The translations under genes and the position numbers were made by a program. From contig NZ_VEGP01000011.1 in NCBI RefSeq assembly GCF_007679495.1, forward strand, positions 43,773 through 107,772: a stretch of DNA of 64,000 nt, in the 5' to 3' direction. The stretch is from Paenibacillus sp. 32O-W (GTDB lineage: Bacteria > Bacillota > Bacilli > Paenibacillales > NBRC-103111). Shown here piece by piece: positions 36,206 to 45,857 of this stretch. The notes beneath the pieces are model-generated. The model worked only from the letters and a program-made list of their open reading frames with translations. It made no database searches and was not told where the DNA came from. Position 1 is the first letter of the stretch, and every line of letters starts with the position of its first letter.

Positions 36206-37646
36206 ACAAAAGATCCGAAAGATGTTCTCCCATTGTGACGATGTTCAATTTCAATATTATCAGTTCGGTAATCCTCCCGTGCAGTCGGCTGTTTTGTTCG
36301 TCTTCTGCGAGGTCATGACAGACGAAAAGATGATTAATGAGATGGTGCTCCCCTCTTTGCAGGACTTGCATGCTTTAACACATTTTCGAAGCGTGGAACA
36401 AATCCAGCGGGAGAAGAAGCTGGAGCTGAGCGAAGAGAATGACTCCTCTGATGCCGATCTGGCTGGCAAAGTGTTCGAGGGCAAGCTGCTTATTTATTTT
36501 GTAGACAATTCCTCCTTGTTTTCAGTGGATGTAGCCAAAATTCCCGACCGGCAGCCGGAAGAGTCCAATGCGGAAGTTTCGATTCGCGGGCCGAAGGACG
36601 GTTTTGTGGAAAATATTTCAGTGAATTTGGCCCTGATCCGTAAGAGAATTCGCAGCAATAGCTTGGCCTACGAAAAATATATTATCGGCACCCGGACGAT
36701 GACTAAAGTAGGATTGCTTTACATACAAGATGTTATCAATCCTCAACTGTTGGAGGAAGCCAGAAAAAGATTAACGAGCATGAACATCGCGGGGCTTTAC
36801 AGCACCACCCAATTGGAATCGATGATTGCCGATTCCAGCTTCTCCATATTTCCATTAATGGGGTATACGGGGAGACCCGATTTTGTAGTCGAATGCCTGA
36901 TGAACGGACGGTTTGTCGTGCTTGTCGATGGAAATCCTTCGGCAGTTATCGCCCCATCCGATCTGATGCTCCAATTAAAAACGGCGGAGGATACGCACTT
37001 TACATTCCTGAATGTTGCCTTCGGACGGCTGATCCGCTTCATCAGCTTGTTTGTAACGCTGCTGCTGCCGGGGTTTTATATTGCTCTGCTGACCTTCCAC
37101 CAGGATCAGATTCCCTTTATGCTGCTAGCCACGATTACTTCATCGCGAATGGGGATTCCTCTGCCGGCTGCACTGGAAATGTTTCTTACTCTCGCCCTGC
37201 TTGAATTGTTCCGGGAAGCCGGGGTTCGGCTGCCGTCGGCCATTGGGCAAACGATAACCGTTGTCGGCGGATTGATTATCGGGGATGCGGCTATCCGGGC
37301 GGGCCTGTTCTCCCCATCCATGATTGTCATAGGGGCCATCACGGCAGTGGCCGGCTCCACTCTAGTCAGCCAGGCTCTGTCCGGGACGCTGAATGTATTA
37401 CGACTGATTATTCTGTTCGCCTCTTCCCTGCTTGGAATGTTCGGCTTCCTGTTTTCATTCTTTGCTCTCGTCCTGTATTTGGCCAACCTCCGTTCGTTTG
37501 GGGTTCCTTATCTGGCCCCGCTATCGCCGCCTACTTTCCGGGACATCCCGGAATCTGTTCTGCGGATTCCATGGAGCCTGCGCAAGAAACGTCCGCAATA
37601 TCTGAAGACCAAAAACCAATCGAAGCAAGGAGAGGGATCTTCTTGA
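36126..37646 (+). CDS. Spore germination protein, GerA/GerKA family
   Basis: A 506-residue GerA-family subunit: a soluble N-terminal half of about 285 residues and a C-terminal membrane half with about five helices. The conserved SIRGPKDGFVENISVNLALI segment (about 156-175) and the SRMGIPLPAALEM motif in the membrane half identify it. GerA subunits form an oligomeric channel in the spore inner membrane that releases ions on germinant binding. It overlaps the GerB gene by 80 bases and its stop overlaps the start of the GerC gene, so the three chains are coupled. Confidence 0.92.
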   Translation: MKWIPKWMTPPDTQSRSGAKAATHWNEQKIRKMFSHCDDVQFQYYQFGNPPVQSAVLFVFCEVMTDEKMINEMVLPSLQDLHALTHFRSVEQIQREKKLELSEENDSSDADLAGKVFEGKLLIYFVDNSSLFSVDVAKIPDRQPEESNAEVSIRGPKDGFVENISVNLALIRKRIRSNSLAYEKYIIGTRTMTKVGLLYIQDVINPQLLEEARKRLTSMNIAGLYSTTQLESMIADSSFSIFPLMGYTGRPDFVVECLMNGRFVVLVDGNPSAVIAPSDLMLQLKTAEDTHFTFLNVAFGRLIRFISLFVTLLLPGFYIALLTFHQDQIPFMLLATITSSRMGIPLPAALEMFLTLALLELFREAGVRLPSAIGQTITVVGGLIIGDAAIRAGLFSPSMIVIGAITAVAGSTLVSQALSGTLNVLRLIILFASSLLGMFGFLFSFFALVLYLANLRSFGVPYLAPLSPPTFRDIPESVLRIPWSLRKKRPQYLKTKNQSKQGEGSS

Positions 37647-38815
37647 AAAATACGGCAGGGAGAAGAGTCCGGCTAATGCTCTGCCTTGTCATGATATCGA
37701 TCATGCTAAGCGGCTGTTGGAATTACCAGGAGCCTCAGAGCTACAGCTATATTAGCGCTTTGGGCCTGGAGTACGTAGATAAGGAATACATTACCTATGC
37801 CCAAATATTGGACTTCTCGAGTATTGTCAGGCAGGAAGGCGCCTCGGCGTCCCAGCCTACGCCTATTTACATAGGAGAAGGGAGAGGGCGGACCATTACC
37901 GAAGCGATGAATCAATTATATTCCACTTCGCAGAAGCAAATATTATGGGGACATATTACCGCCTTGGTCGTTTCGGAAAATGTGCTTAGACATGGAGTGG
38001 AAGAAGCTCTCGATTTAATCAACCGTTACCGGGAGGTGCGGTACAACACTTGGGTGTTCGGCACCAAACAGCCCATTGAAGAATTATTCGCCTCCACTCC
38101 CCTTTTCAATGCGAACGCTCTGGTCTCCATCCTGCATGAGCCGGCAAATACCTATAAGCAAAGATCCATTATTGAACCGGTTTATTTATACCGTTTCATC
38201 CAGAGATACCGGGAGCCTGGGGAAACGAGCTATCTCCCTTCATTGACAACCAATACGAATCATTGGATCAGCAGTGAGAAAGACAAACTGAAGAAGCACA
38301 AGCTGCTTCAAGTGGACGGCGCCTATTTCATCCGGTCGGACGGCTCGTTGGCCGGATGGATCAAAAATCATGACCTGTTTGGCATCCAATGGCTTAACAG
38401 GCATACGGCACGTGCCCCCGTGACCCTTTACAGGGATAATGATTTGTTGGCTGTAGTTGTATTGACTAGGCCCATATATGAGGTTGAAGCCTCATTTCAT
38501 GACCATAAGGTCTACTTTAACATCGAAGTCAAATTGAAGGGAATCGTTAATGAATTACACGAGAACATCTCCTCCGCCGAGCTGGAGAAAGCAACGGAAG
38601 AAGCCATCCGTTCACAGATTAGAAGAACTTTCGATGAAGGGATGAAAATACGTGCGGACATCTTTCGTCTGGGGGAAGTTGTCTACCGGGATCATTTGTC
38701 CAACTGGAAGAACATACGGGAAACCCGGGATCTGGTCGTGGAACCGGACAGCCTTAAACAGATTAAAGTGAAAGTTAACATTAGATCAAGCGGCAAGTAC
38801 AAACTAAGAACGTGA
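37643..38815 (+). CDS. Spore germination lipoprotein, Ger(x)C family
   Basis: A 390-residue germinant-receptor lipoprotein. The signal peptide ends with a perfect lipobox, MLSGCWNY, giving a lipidated Cys near residue 31; CWNY is typical of the family. The TTG at 37643 has AAGGAGAGGG about six bases upstream and overlaps the GerA stop as TTGA. An in-frame ATG at 37571 would put an unusual 24-residue tail before the signal peptide. The C-terminal ANIFRLGE-like segment (RADIFRLGEVVYR) is the usual GerC hallmark. Last gene of a B-A-C ordered operon, followed by a terminator. Confidence 0.92.
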   Translation: MKNTAGRRVRLMLCLVMISIMLSGCWNYQEPQSYSYISALGLEYVDKEYITYAQILDFSSIVRQEGASASQPTPIYIGEGRGRTITEAMNQLYSTSQKQILWGHITALVVSENVLRHGVEEALDLINRYREVRYNTWVFGTKQPIEELFASTPLFNANALVSILHEPANTYKQRSIIEPVYLYRFIQRYREPGETSYLPSLTTNTNHWISSEKDKLKKHKLLQVDGAYFIRSDGSLAGWIKNHDLFGIQWLNRHTARAPVTLYRDNDLLAVVVLTRPIYEVEASFHDHKVYFNIEVKLKGIVNELHENISSAELEKATEEAIRSQIRRTFDEGMKIRADIFRLGEVVYRDHLSNWKNIRETRDLVVEPDSLKQIKVKVNIRSSGKYKLRT

Positions 38816-38858
38816 GGTTTGGCCGATTCCCGCGGATGCGTAAAATCCCTACCAACAT

Positions 38859-38882
38859 AAAAGGCCGCTGACGCGGCCTTTT
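38859..38882. terminator. Bidirectional terminator, gerC / ROK kinase
   Basis: AAAAGGCCGC and GCGGCCTTTT form a perfect ten-base stem with a four-base loop, flanked by A and T tracts. It lies between convergent ends of the ger operon and the ROK kinase gene, four bases from the latter's stop. Confidence 0.92.
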
Positions 38883-38885
38883 CTT

Positions 38886-39854
38886 TTATCCGTGATTGAT
38901 TGTGTTCGTTCCATAATGCCAGATTTGGGCGGCCGCTCCGATGACACCCGCGCCGCTCCCTATTTCTGCAGGAAGCAAAGTTGTTGCCTTCCACATCGCG
39001 GCCCCCGTTCTTCTTCCGGTTTCCTCTCTTAGAGCCTCGAAGAAGGCCGGTCCCGCTTCAGATACGCCGCCGCCGATAATAACCGCTTCCGGATTCAGAG
39101 TGTGAATGACACTGCTTATATGAGTGCTTAATGCGCTAATGACTTTAGCCATCACTTCAGAAGCATGAGGGTCACCCGAATTCCAGGCGGCAATCACTTC
39201 CCGCGAATCGGCCTGCCATTTCGGCTGCCAGCCATTCGCGTTAATCATCTCTGCCGCAACTCGGGCTATTCCTGTACCGGAAGCGTACAGTTCAATACAT
39301 CCGTGATTGCCGCAGCTGCATCGAGGCCCGTTGAAATCGACCGAAATATGGCCGAGCTCCCCGGCTCCTCCGAAAGCGCCCCGGACCAAACGGCCCTCTT
39401 CAACTATAGCTCCGCCTACACCGGTACCCAGCGCGATACATACGAAGCTGTTATAAGGGCGCGCCGCCCCGAAATTTTTCTCCGCGATGGCAATCACATT
39501 CACATCGTTATCGACATACACCGGCAGCCCAAAACGCTCGGTGACCTTGTCGCGAATCGGAGTTCCGGTCCAACCGGGTAATGTATCGACGGCAAAAGCG
39601 ACCGTACCGCTGCTGAAGTCGATCTGACCCGCGCTTCCTATACCGATGCCGACCACATCGCCTTCTCTGCTTACATCCTTCAGCCGGCTCAAAATATCGG
39701 CAATGCCGTTAACCATCTTGTTCAGCACAGCGGCTGAACCTTGCTTGGCCTCGGTAGGAACGATGGATTCAACTACCGTCTGCCCGGAACGGTCTATCGC
39801 GGCCAAATGAATTTTGGTCCCGCCCAGATCCACTCCAATGGCCAGTTCATTCAT
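38886..39854 (-). CDS. ROK-family sugar kinase, probable N-acetylmannosamine kinase
   Basis: A 322-residue ROK kinase. The ATP-binding GVDLGGTKIHLAA start, catalytic Asp in VYVDNDVNVIA, and the zinc motif CSCGNHGCIE are all present, with GHISVDF before the zinc site. ROK kinases phosphorylate glucose, N-acetylmannosamine, N-acetylglucosamine or similar sugars. Here nanE ends 47 bases upstream on the same strand, so ManNAc to ManNAc-6-phosphate is the likely reaction; a glucokinase cannot be excluded. The ATG at 39854 has GGGGGA six bases upstream; six extra residues are possible from 39872. Confidence 0.85.
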   Translation of the reverse strand: MNELAIGVDLGGTKIHLAAIDRSGQTVVESIVPTEAKQGSAAVLNKMVNGIADILSRLKDVSREGDVVGIGIGSAGQIDFSSGTVAFAVDTLPGWTGTPIRDKVTERFGLPVYVDNDVNVIAIAEKNFGAARPYNSFVCIALGTGVGGAIVEEGRLVRGAFGGAGELGHISVDFNGPRCSCGNHGCIELYASGTGIARVAAEMINANGWQPKWQADSREVIAAWNSGDPHASEVMAKVISALSTHISSVIHTLNPEAVIIGGGVSEAGPAFFEALREETGRRTGAAMWKATTLLPAEIGSGAGVIGAAAQIWHYGTNTINHG

Positions 39855-39901
39855 TCTAAGTCCCCCGTTCATTCACCATACCCATAAGATCATGTAATGG
39901 A

Positions 39902-40603
39902 TTACTTCGTGCCCGTGACTTCTTGAACAGCCCGGACGAACCGCTTCGTAATTTCCATCGGGCGGGTAATCGCCGACCCGATTATAACAGCGTAAGCGCC
40001 TTGACGGAAGCATTCCTGGCACTGCTCAACCGTCCAGATTCGTCCCTCCGCGATGACCGGTGTCCGCTTGAGAGCCGCCAGTCTGCCGACCAGCTCAATA
40101 TCCGGTTCGGACTGCTGCAGACTATAGCTCGTATAGCCGGACAATGTCGTTGAGACCAGATCGACCCCAAGATCCATCGCATGGACTCCTTCTTCATAGG
40201 TGGAAATATCCGCCAGAATAAGTGTTTCTGGAAAGCTCTCGCGAATACGGGAAATCAGCCCCTCCAAAGTCTCCCCATTCGGCCGCTGCTGTCGGGTAGC
40301 ATCCATCGCCACGATTTCGGCACCGGCCTCGATTACTTCCTTCACTTCCTGGAACGTAGGCGTTATATACACATCGGAATCCGGGTAATCTTTCTTGTAC
40401 AGTCCGATCACCGGAAGGGAGCAAGCCTGTTTAATTGCCCGAATATCGACGGGGGTATTGGCGCGTATGGCTGCAGCTCCACCACGCTCTGCCGCTTGGG
40501 CCATCGCCGCCATAATATGAGAGCCGTACAGAGGCTCATCTTCCAGTGCCTGGCAAGAAACAATACATTGGTTATACAAGGATGGGATCAAAGAGTTCTT
40601 CAT
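39902..40603 (-). CDS. nanE: N-acetylmannosamine-6-phosphate 2-epimerase
   Basis: A TIM-barrel NanE of about 233 residues that turns ManNAc-6-phosphate into GlcNAc-6-phosphate. Motifs: IVSCQALEDEPLYG, GLYKKDYPDSDVYITPT (substrate-side), EIVAMDATRQQRP (catalytic Lys/Asp region) and VIIGSAITRPMEIT (phosphate loop). Length is normal. The ATG at 40603 gives the family-typical N terminus; a GTG at 40615 is the alternative, and neither has an ideal ribosome site. The product feeds NagA and NagB, encoded at 49800-51700. Confidence 0.93.
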   Translation of the reverse strand: MKNSLIPSLYNQCIVSCQALEDEPLYGSHIMAAMAQAAERGGAAAIRANTPVDIRAIKQACSLPVIGLYKKDYPDSDVYITPTFQEVKEVIEAGAEIVAMDATRQQRPNGETLEGLISRIRESFPETLILADISTYEEGVHAMDLGVDLVSTTLSGYTSYSLQQSEPDIELVGRLAALKRTPVIAEGRIWTVEQCQECFRQGAYAVIIGSAITRPMEITKRFVRAVQEVTGTK

Positions 40604-40648
40604 TATAATTCTCACTTTCCTTTTCGGTCTTTTACTCTCTACTTTTTA

Positions 40649-40689
40649 AGTATACATCCCTATACCGAAGAAAGAAAGAATTTTCCTTC
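40649..40689 (-). promoter_or_regulatory. Promoter and operator region of nanE-nanK
   Basis: On the minus strand TATACT can serve as -10 (40649-40654), with a weak TTTCTT 17 bases upstream. An imperfect palindrome GAAAGAATTTTCCTTC (40674-40689, 12 of 16 positions symmetric) covers the -35. The rpiR gene lies directly upstream and its product is the natural candidate repressor. Confidence 0.45.
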
Positions 40690-40762
40690 CAATAATTTAA
40701 ATAAAATGAACTTTTGCTCCATTTTCCTTGTTAACTATCAGTATTGATCGGCCAGCAGCTCA

Positions 40763-41629
40763 TCAGTATAGCTTATCGGACACCGCCTTCGCTGTTTTCT
40801 CCAGAGCGGCGTAGGTCCGATCCTTCTGCCGGAGAGCGACAACGGTCGATAAAATATCCAGAAGATGGATCTGGGTCAATTTGGAAGAGAACGCGCCTCC
40901 TTGCAGCGGGGTTTCTCTTGACGTCCCCAGAAGCACTGCATCCGCCTGCTGGGTGACAGGGGATTTCCCGTGGTTGGTAATACAGAAAATAAAAGCCCCA
41001 TTGGCCTTGGCAATCGAAACTGCATTCACCACATCCTTCGTGCTCCCGCTTGTAGAGATCACCGCCACTACGTCATTCTTGCCGACCAGTGCCACATTCA
41101 TGGCCATCATATGGGAATCCATCACTGCGTCCGCCTGAAAACCGAGGCGCATAAACCGGTACTTGGCATCCATGGCCGTCAATCCCGAGGAGCCGACTCC
41201 GCAGAAGAACAGTCGGTCGGCACGAATGATGGCATCGGCCACCTTGTTCAGATGCTGCTCATTAAGGAGTGACAGTGCATTGTGCAGCGCTTGAGTGTTA
41301 TGGGCCGTTATTTTTTTGGCGATGGTTTCCATATTATCGTTCTCTTCAATCTCTCCCATAATTTGCTCCGCCGGGCTGGCCAAATCCTGGACGATGGACA
41401 GCTTGAATTCCTGGTAGCCTTTAAACCCCAGCTTGCGGCAAAGCCGGATGACGGAAGTTTCCCCCACGTCCGCCTTCTCCGCGAGGTCCGTTATCGTATA
41501 GAAGACAGCGGCCTCCGGATCCTTCATAACGGTATCCGCAACCTTCTTCTCCGATTTGGTGAGAGAGGAGTAAATGCTGTTGATCATAAGCAACGAGTTG
41601 TTTAAATCCGATATCTTGTTCGTCTTCAT
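40763..41629 (-). CDS. RpiR/MurR-family transcriptional regulator
   Basis: A 288-residue regulator with an N-terminal RpiR helix-turn-helix (TITDLAEKADVGETSVIRLC, about 45-64) and a C-terminal SIS sugar-phosphate-binding domain (GVGSSGLTAMDA, then VISTSGSTKDVV). In sialic-acid loci of Firmicutes such proteins respond to ManNAc-6-phosphate or GlcNAc-6-phosphate. It precedes nanE and the ROK kinase on the same strand. AAGGGA lies seven bases before the ATG, and its start overlaps the stop of the histidine kinase gene by four bases. Confidence 0.9.
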   Translation of the reverse strand: MKTNKISDLNNSLLMINSIYSSLTKSEKKVADTVMKDPEAAVFYTITDLAEKADVGETSVIRLCRKLGFKGYQEFKLSIVQDLASPAEQIMGEIEENDNMETIAKKITAHNTQALHNALSLLNEQHLNKVADAIIRADRLFFCGVGSSGLTAMDAKYRFMRLGFQADAVMDSHMMAMNVALVGKNDVVAVISTSGSTKDVVNAVSIAKANGAFIFCITNHGKSPVTQQADAVLLGTSRETPLQGGAFSSKLTQIHLLDILSTVVALRQKDRTYAALEKTAKAVSDKLY

Positions 41630-43983
41630 AGTTCAGTCCCTTTGTCTTTGAAATGATTTTGTTCCGGGGATGGATATGCGGGAAGCACAATATCCACGGT
41701 TGTCCCCTGGCCTAGCTTACTTTTAATTTTAATGGTCCCGTGATGCATCTCAATAATTTTATAACAGACCATTAATCCGAGGCCAGTCCCCTTCTCCTTC
41801 GTTGTATAAAAAGGCTCCCCCAATTGGGCCAGCCGTTCGGGCGAGATTCCCGAGCCCTGATCAACTATGCGTACCTGCAGCTTTCGCTTGTGATCCTGCT
41901 TGACTCTTATTTGAATGATCCCGCCATGATGCATGGCTTCGATAGCATTCTTGAGAATATTGATAAAAACTTGCTTCATTTGGTTTTCATCACAATGGAT
42001 CAACGGAAGGTTCTCTTCCGCGTCCATCCGAATTTGAATATTGTTCATGATGGCCTGGGTGTCCAGCAGTGGAATGACGTCATAGAGAATGCGGCGGACG
42101 TCTTTCGGCTGGAATTCTATGACCTGAGGTTTGGCAATCACCATGAATTCATTCACTATGTAATTGATTCGATCCAGCTCGGACAGCATGATATTGAGAT
42201 ACTGCTCCTGTCCCTGGTTCTTGGCTTTAAGCAGCTGGACGAAGCCTTTGAGAGAGGTTAACGGGTTGCGGATTTCGTGAGCCACGCCTGCCGCCAATTG
42301 CCCGACGACCGACAGCTTATCGGATTTCCGCAGAAGCTCCTCCGTTCGTTTTCTCTCTGTAATATCCATAACCGTGCCAATGATCGCCGGCTTCTCCTTG
42401 TATGTCGTCATCGTCCCGTGCAGCTCGACATCCACCGCCCTGCCATCCTTATGCAAGGCACGAAAATAAAAATGGACGCTTCTGCCCTTACGATTGCGGA
42501 ACTTGCTCAGGAACAGGTCATGGTCTTCCGGATATACGAAATGCATCACATTCTTATGGAGTATTTCTTCACTTCGGTATCCCAGCATCTCTGCACATCT
42601 GGGATTAACGTAAGTGATTTCCCAGTCTTGTATCAAATATACTCCTACAAGAGCCTCTTCTACAAGACTGCGATACTTTTCTTCCGCTTCCAACAGGGCG
42701 TCTTCGGCCTTCTTGCGAGCCGTAATGTCGCGGGAGACGATAACGACGCTTTCTACCCGGCCGGATTCCCCGATCACGGGAATGCCGCTTGCCTCCAGAA
42801 ACAGGGACTGATTTTCGGAAAGGGCATACCGGTATTCAAACCGGCTGGCTTGATTCGTGTTTACCATCTCCGTAAACCTCTCACGAATCTTTCTGCGATC
42901 CTGGGAGTGGACCATCTGTTCTATTCTCCCATGCAGCTCCGGCTCTTTACCGAGAACATGCTTAAAGGACGGAGACGCATAAGTCATCCTTCCGTTTCTG
43001 TCATAAATGGCGATGAGATCCGTCATATTTTCCGCGATCAATCTGTACTTCGCTTCACTTTCTCGCAAAGTCTTCTCCATCTTAACCCGCTCGCTAAGAT
43101 CTCGTATCATTGCCGCGAAAGCATTGACCTGTCCCGTACCATCCTTAATTGGAGAGATGGTGACGCTGATTTCAATTACGGTGCCGTCTTTTCTCCATAG
43201 AGCGACATCCGTTCCGTTCAAGGGGCCGACATGAAGAACATGATCGCAGGCCCGCTCCAATTTGTCCCATTCATGAGGAAGCATCTCGGAAATATGACGG
43301 CCGACCACTTCCTCCGCTGTCCATCCGAACATTTTCTCGAAAGCGGGGTTCACCTGAAGAACGGTGACAGCCCTGTTAAAAATGACGATTGCATCCGATG
43401 TATTCGTGAATAGAGATTCAAGCTGCTCCTTGGTTCGCCGCAGCTCTTTCTCTGCCCTCTTGCGCTGGGTGATGTCCCTGCCGATGAAATATATGCCCGT
43501 TGGCATTCCGCGGACGATGATCGGGACAAATTTGACCCCCAAATCCATTGCCGTGCCGTCTTTGCGGTAGAAGACCATCTCACAGCTTGCCGGTTCTCCG
43601 CGAATCGTCTGCTCCAGACAGCCCTTGGTCCGCGAAACATCGGCCGGATCGATCATGCTTAGCAAATTGATTCCGATTAATTCTTGGGCCGAATAGCCGC
43701 TTAGCTGTTCCATAGCCGGATTGGCCGTTTGGATAGCGCCGGATAAGTCGAGGGAGGAGATGGCTGCCGGATTGTGCTCCACCAAGGAATCGCAGTGCTG
43801 TTGAGTTTCCTTTGAACGGTCGATTCCGTCTCCCTGTTCCCCTTTTTCTTCCATCCGTTGGGAAGAACTCTGAATGGGAGAATCTTTTTCTTTCCGCACA
43901 TAACCCCGACGGGATATCTTTAAAGGCACTCCATTGCGAGCGCTTCCAGTGATCCTTCTTCCTTTTGAATGAAGCCTTATCAT
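41626..43983 (-). CDS. Multi-PAS sensor histidine kinase
   Basis: A cytosolic kinase of about 785 residues with four PAS domains in a row (in the 785-residue form roughly 65-180, 190-300, 315-430 and 440-555). HisKA then has GVAHEIRNPLTSLKGFVQLL and a HATPase has KNAIEAMHHGG, DQGSGISPE and KEKGTGLGL. It closely parallels the kinase at 25723-27417 (same H-box context), so the two are probably paralogous sporulation-type kinases. I prefer the ATG at 43983, with GTGAGG four bases upstream; a longer frame from 44133 and a shorter one near 43854 are possible. Its stop overlaps the rpiR start (ATGA). Confidence 0.87.
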   Translation of the reverse strand: MIRLHSKGRRITGSARNGVPLKISRRGYVRKEKDSPIQSSSQRMEEKGEQGDGIDRSKETQQHCDSLVEHNPAAISSLDLSGAIQTANPAMEQLSGYSAQELIGINLLSMIDPADVSRTKGCLEQTIRGEPASCEMVFYRKDGTAMDLGVKFVPIIVRGMPTGIYFIGRDITQRKRAEKELRRTKEQLESLFTNTSDAIVIFNRAVTVLQVNPAFEKMFGWTAEEVVGRHISEMLPHEWDKLERACDHVLHVGPLNGTDVALWRKDGTVIEISVTISPIKDGTGQVNAFAAMIRDLSERVKMEKTLRESEAKYRLIAENMTDLIAIYDRNGRMTYASPSFKHVLGKEPELHGRIEQMVHSQDRRKIRERFTEMVNTNQASRFEYRYALSENQSLFLEASGIPVIGESGRVESVVIVSRDITARKKAEDALLEAEEKYRSLVEEALVGVYLIQDWEITYVNPRCAEMLGYRSEEILHKNVMHFVYPEDHDLFLSKFRNRKGRSVHFYFRALHKDGRAVDVELHGTMTTYKEKPAIIGTVMDITERKRTEELLRKSDKLSVVGQLAAGVAHEIRNPLTSLKGFVQLLKAKNQGQEQYLNIMLSELDRINYIVNEFMVIAKPQVIEFQPKDVRRILYDVIPLLDTQAIMNNIQIRMDAEENLPLIHCDENQMKQVFINILKNAIEAMHHGGIIQIRVKQDHKRKLQVRIVDQGSGISPERLAQLGEPFYTTKEKGTGLGLMVCYKIIEMHHGTIKIKSKLGQGTTVDIVLPAYPSPEQNHFKDKGTEL

Positions 43984-44244
43984 TTTCCTCACCCTAGTCC
44001 GATATTTTCTAACTAACCATCTGTGGTGACTTACATCTTGTAGCTGCCTTCCCCCTATAACCCCTAACAAATAAACCAAATTACGCGATTTGAAACAGTT
44101 CAGGCCGTTCTCCGGAAGCGAAAATATGATCATCTGCCTTTAAATTTTGAGTATGTATGGTGGCAAGAAGAGGGTATCTATACCGAGAAGCGCTATACTG
44201 GCGAGAGTATGTATTGAGGCTGCTGCAAGGCAATTTGGGAAGCT

Positions 44245-44264
44245 CCCGGGAGCAATGTCCCGGG
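44245..44264 (-). terminator. Hairpin after the aldo/keto reductase gene
   Basis: CCCGGGA and TCCCGGG form a seven-base GC-rich stem around six bases, eight bases past the reductase stop. There is no T tract, so it is either a weak terminator or a 3'-end stabiliser. Confidence 0.4.
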
Positions 44265-44272
44265 CCCAATCA

Positions 44273-45229
44273 TCAATTATTCAGGATGGATTCAATTTGT
44301 TCTAACGCATCGTTTGGGAGACTTACCCCGGACGCCACTGCGTTCTCCTCCACTTGCTGGACTCGGCTGGCGCCTATGAGCGCGCTGGAAACATTGGACT
44401 GACGCAAAATCCAGGCGATGGCCAACTGAGACAGGGTTAACCCTAATTCGTCAGCTATTTCACGGATTCGAGCCACCTTGAGCAGGTTGTCGTCATGCAA
44501 ATATCTTTGGATCGTCTGCTTTCCGCTGGAGTGGGTGGCCCTGCTGTCCGGAGGCACATCTGTCGCATTCTTGTATTTTCCCGCAAGCACTCCTTGAGCC
44601 AAGGGGGAATATACGACCTGACCGATCCCAAACCGCGTACACGCGGGAATCAGCTCCTGTTCAATCGCTCTATTAAACATGTTGTATACCGGCTGACTGG
44701 CAACGATCCGATTCAGGAGCTTCCTGTCTGCCAAATGGACAGCTTCCGCAATTTGTGCCGCCGTCCAGTTGCTTACTCCGATATAGAAGACTTTGCCCTG
44801 TGTGACCAGGTCGTCCATGGCACGCAGCGTTTCCTCCATCGGTGTGTCCGGATCAAAATGATGGCAGTAATAAAGATCTATATAATCCAGATTCAACCGT
44901 TTCAAGCTGGCTTCGCACTGCTCCATAATGTGCTTGCGAGATAAGCCTCTGTCATTCGGCCCTTCCCCCATCCGCCCCCACACCTTGGTAGCAATCACAT
45001 ACGATTCCCGGGCATATTTTCCTAAAGCTTGTCCGACTACTTTCTCAGCCTCTCCGCGCATATAAATATTAGCTGTATCGAAGAAGTTGATGCCCAGTTC
45101 ATAAGCCTTGTCTATAGTCTCCTGGGCTCTAGCCGAATCGACATATCCCCCTTCTCCATAGGTCAACCAACTACCCAAACTGATTTCACTTACTCTCAGT
45201 CCGGAAGCCCCCAATTGACGATAGTTCAT
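44273..45229 (-). CDS. Aldo/keto reductase, Kv-beta/YhdN-like
   Basis: A 318-residue NADPH-dependent aldo/keto reductase. The catalytic tetrad is visible: Asp and Tyr in DTANIY (about 51-56), Lys in ATKVWG (about 83) and His in YYCHHFD (about 120). The LGVSNW-type motif (YIGVSNWTAAQ) and the C-terminal GASRVQQVEENA cofactor motif are normal. The substrate is not predictable; relatives reduce aldehydes or methylglyoxal. Apparently a single gene. Confidence 0.9.
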   Translation of the reverse strand: MNYRQLGASGLRVSEISLGSWLTYGEGGYVDSARAQETIDKAYELGINFFDTANIYMRGEAEKVVGQALGKYARESYVIATKVWGRMGEGPNDRGLSRKHIMEQCEASLKRLNLDYIDLYYCHHFDPDTPMEETLRAMDDLVTQGKVFYIGVSNWTAAQIAEAVHLADRKLLNRIVASQPVYNMFNRAIEQELIPACTRFGIGQVVYSPLAQGVLAGKYKNATDVPPDSRATHSSGKQTIQRYLHDDNLLKVARIREIADELGLTLSQLAIAWILRQSNVSSALIGASRVQQVEENAVASGVSLPNDALEQIESILNN

Positions 45230-45545
45230 TTCGTATCTGCTCCTTTCGAAAATGAATGGTTATCCTTCTCGAGTGCATGGCACCGAATTTACCGCGTTGA
45301 AGGATTATTCCTCCCTGTCCTAGTTGACGGCTGCTTGGTTCTTCCCCATTATTATACTTCAAAGAGAGTGAAAAATGGAGAAAATTGGATAAAAAAACGT
45401 TGAATATTCTAAAAATGTTAAACTTAACTTACTCTTCATTATTAATTTTTACTTTTACCCTGCATACAAATTCCGTTACAATGAATTAGAAGGCGGATAA
45501 CAAGCCGAGAAAGAGCTATGAAAGCCATGAAAGGGGAGATTGGGG
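45230..45545. other. Divergent intergenic region, reductase / small gene
   Basis: About 316 bases between divergent genes. A plausible promoter for the small gene is TTTACC, 17 bases, TACAAT at 45454-45482. Nothing else stands out. Confidence 0.4.
45454..45482 (+). promoter_or_regulatory. Sigma-A-type promoter of the small gene
   Basis: TTTACC and TACAAT with a 17-base spacer, about 65 bases before the ATG at 45546. The -10 is good and the -35 is four of six. Confidence 0.4.
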
Positions 45546-45857
45546 ATGAATTCGATTATCGATAGGGCATTTAAGGAAATGATGGAGAACTGGCAGCAAA
45601 TGAGCGTCAGTTCTCCGGAAGATTCCGAAGCGGACGCGGACCGGTTTCAAAATAGCTTCTATAAGCTGATAGAGCTGGTTAGAGACTGGATCGAAGGAAT
45701 GAAGCGCAGGCCGAGAAATATGGAAGAAGCTTTGGCGCTTCCCGAGATCGCCAAAATGATCGAGCTTCTACCCCCTCCTCTTTATTTGAATTTTGAGACG
45801 GAGCTGGAATGTATTTTGGAAGGACATTCGAGGGTGGAAGACACTTTCGATGATTAA
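45546..45857 (+). CDS. Hypothetical protein, 103 residues
   Basis: A small acidic soluble protein that I do not recognise. It has no signal peptide, membrane segment or cysteine cluster apart from one Cys near the C terminus. Most of it should be helical (NSIIDRAFKEMMENWQQM, FYKLIELVRDWIEGMK). AAAGGGGAG lies about seven bases before the ATG and a promoter is plausible, so it is likely to be a real gene. It precedes the EcsC gene by 119 bases on the same strand; co-transcription is possible. Function unknown. Confidence 0.7.
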   Translation: MNSIIDRAFKEMMENWQQMSVSSPEDSEADADRFQNSFYKLIELVRDWIEGMKRRPRNMEEALALPEIAKMIELLPPPLYLNFETELECILEGHSRVEDTFDD

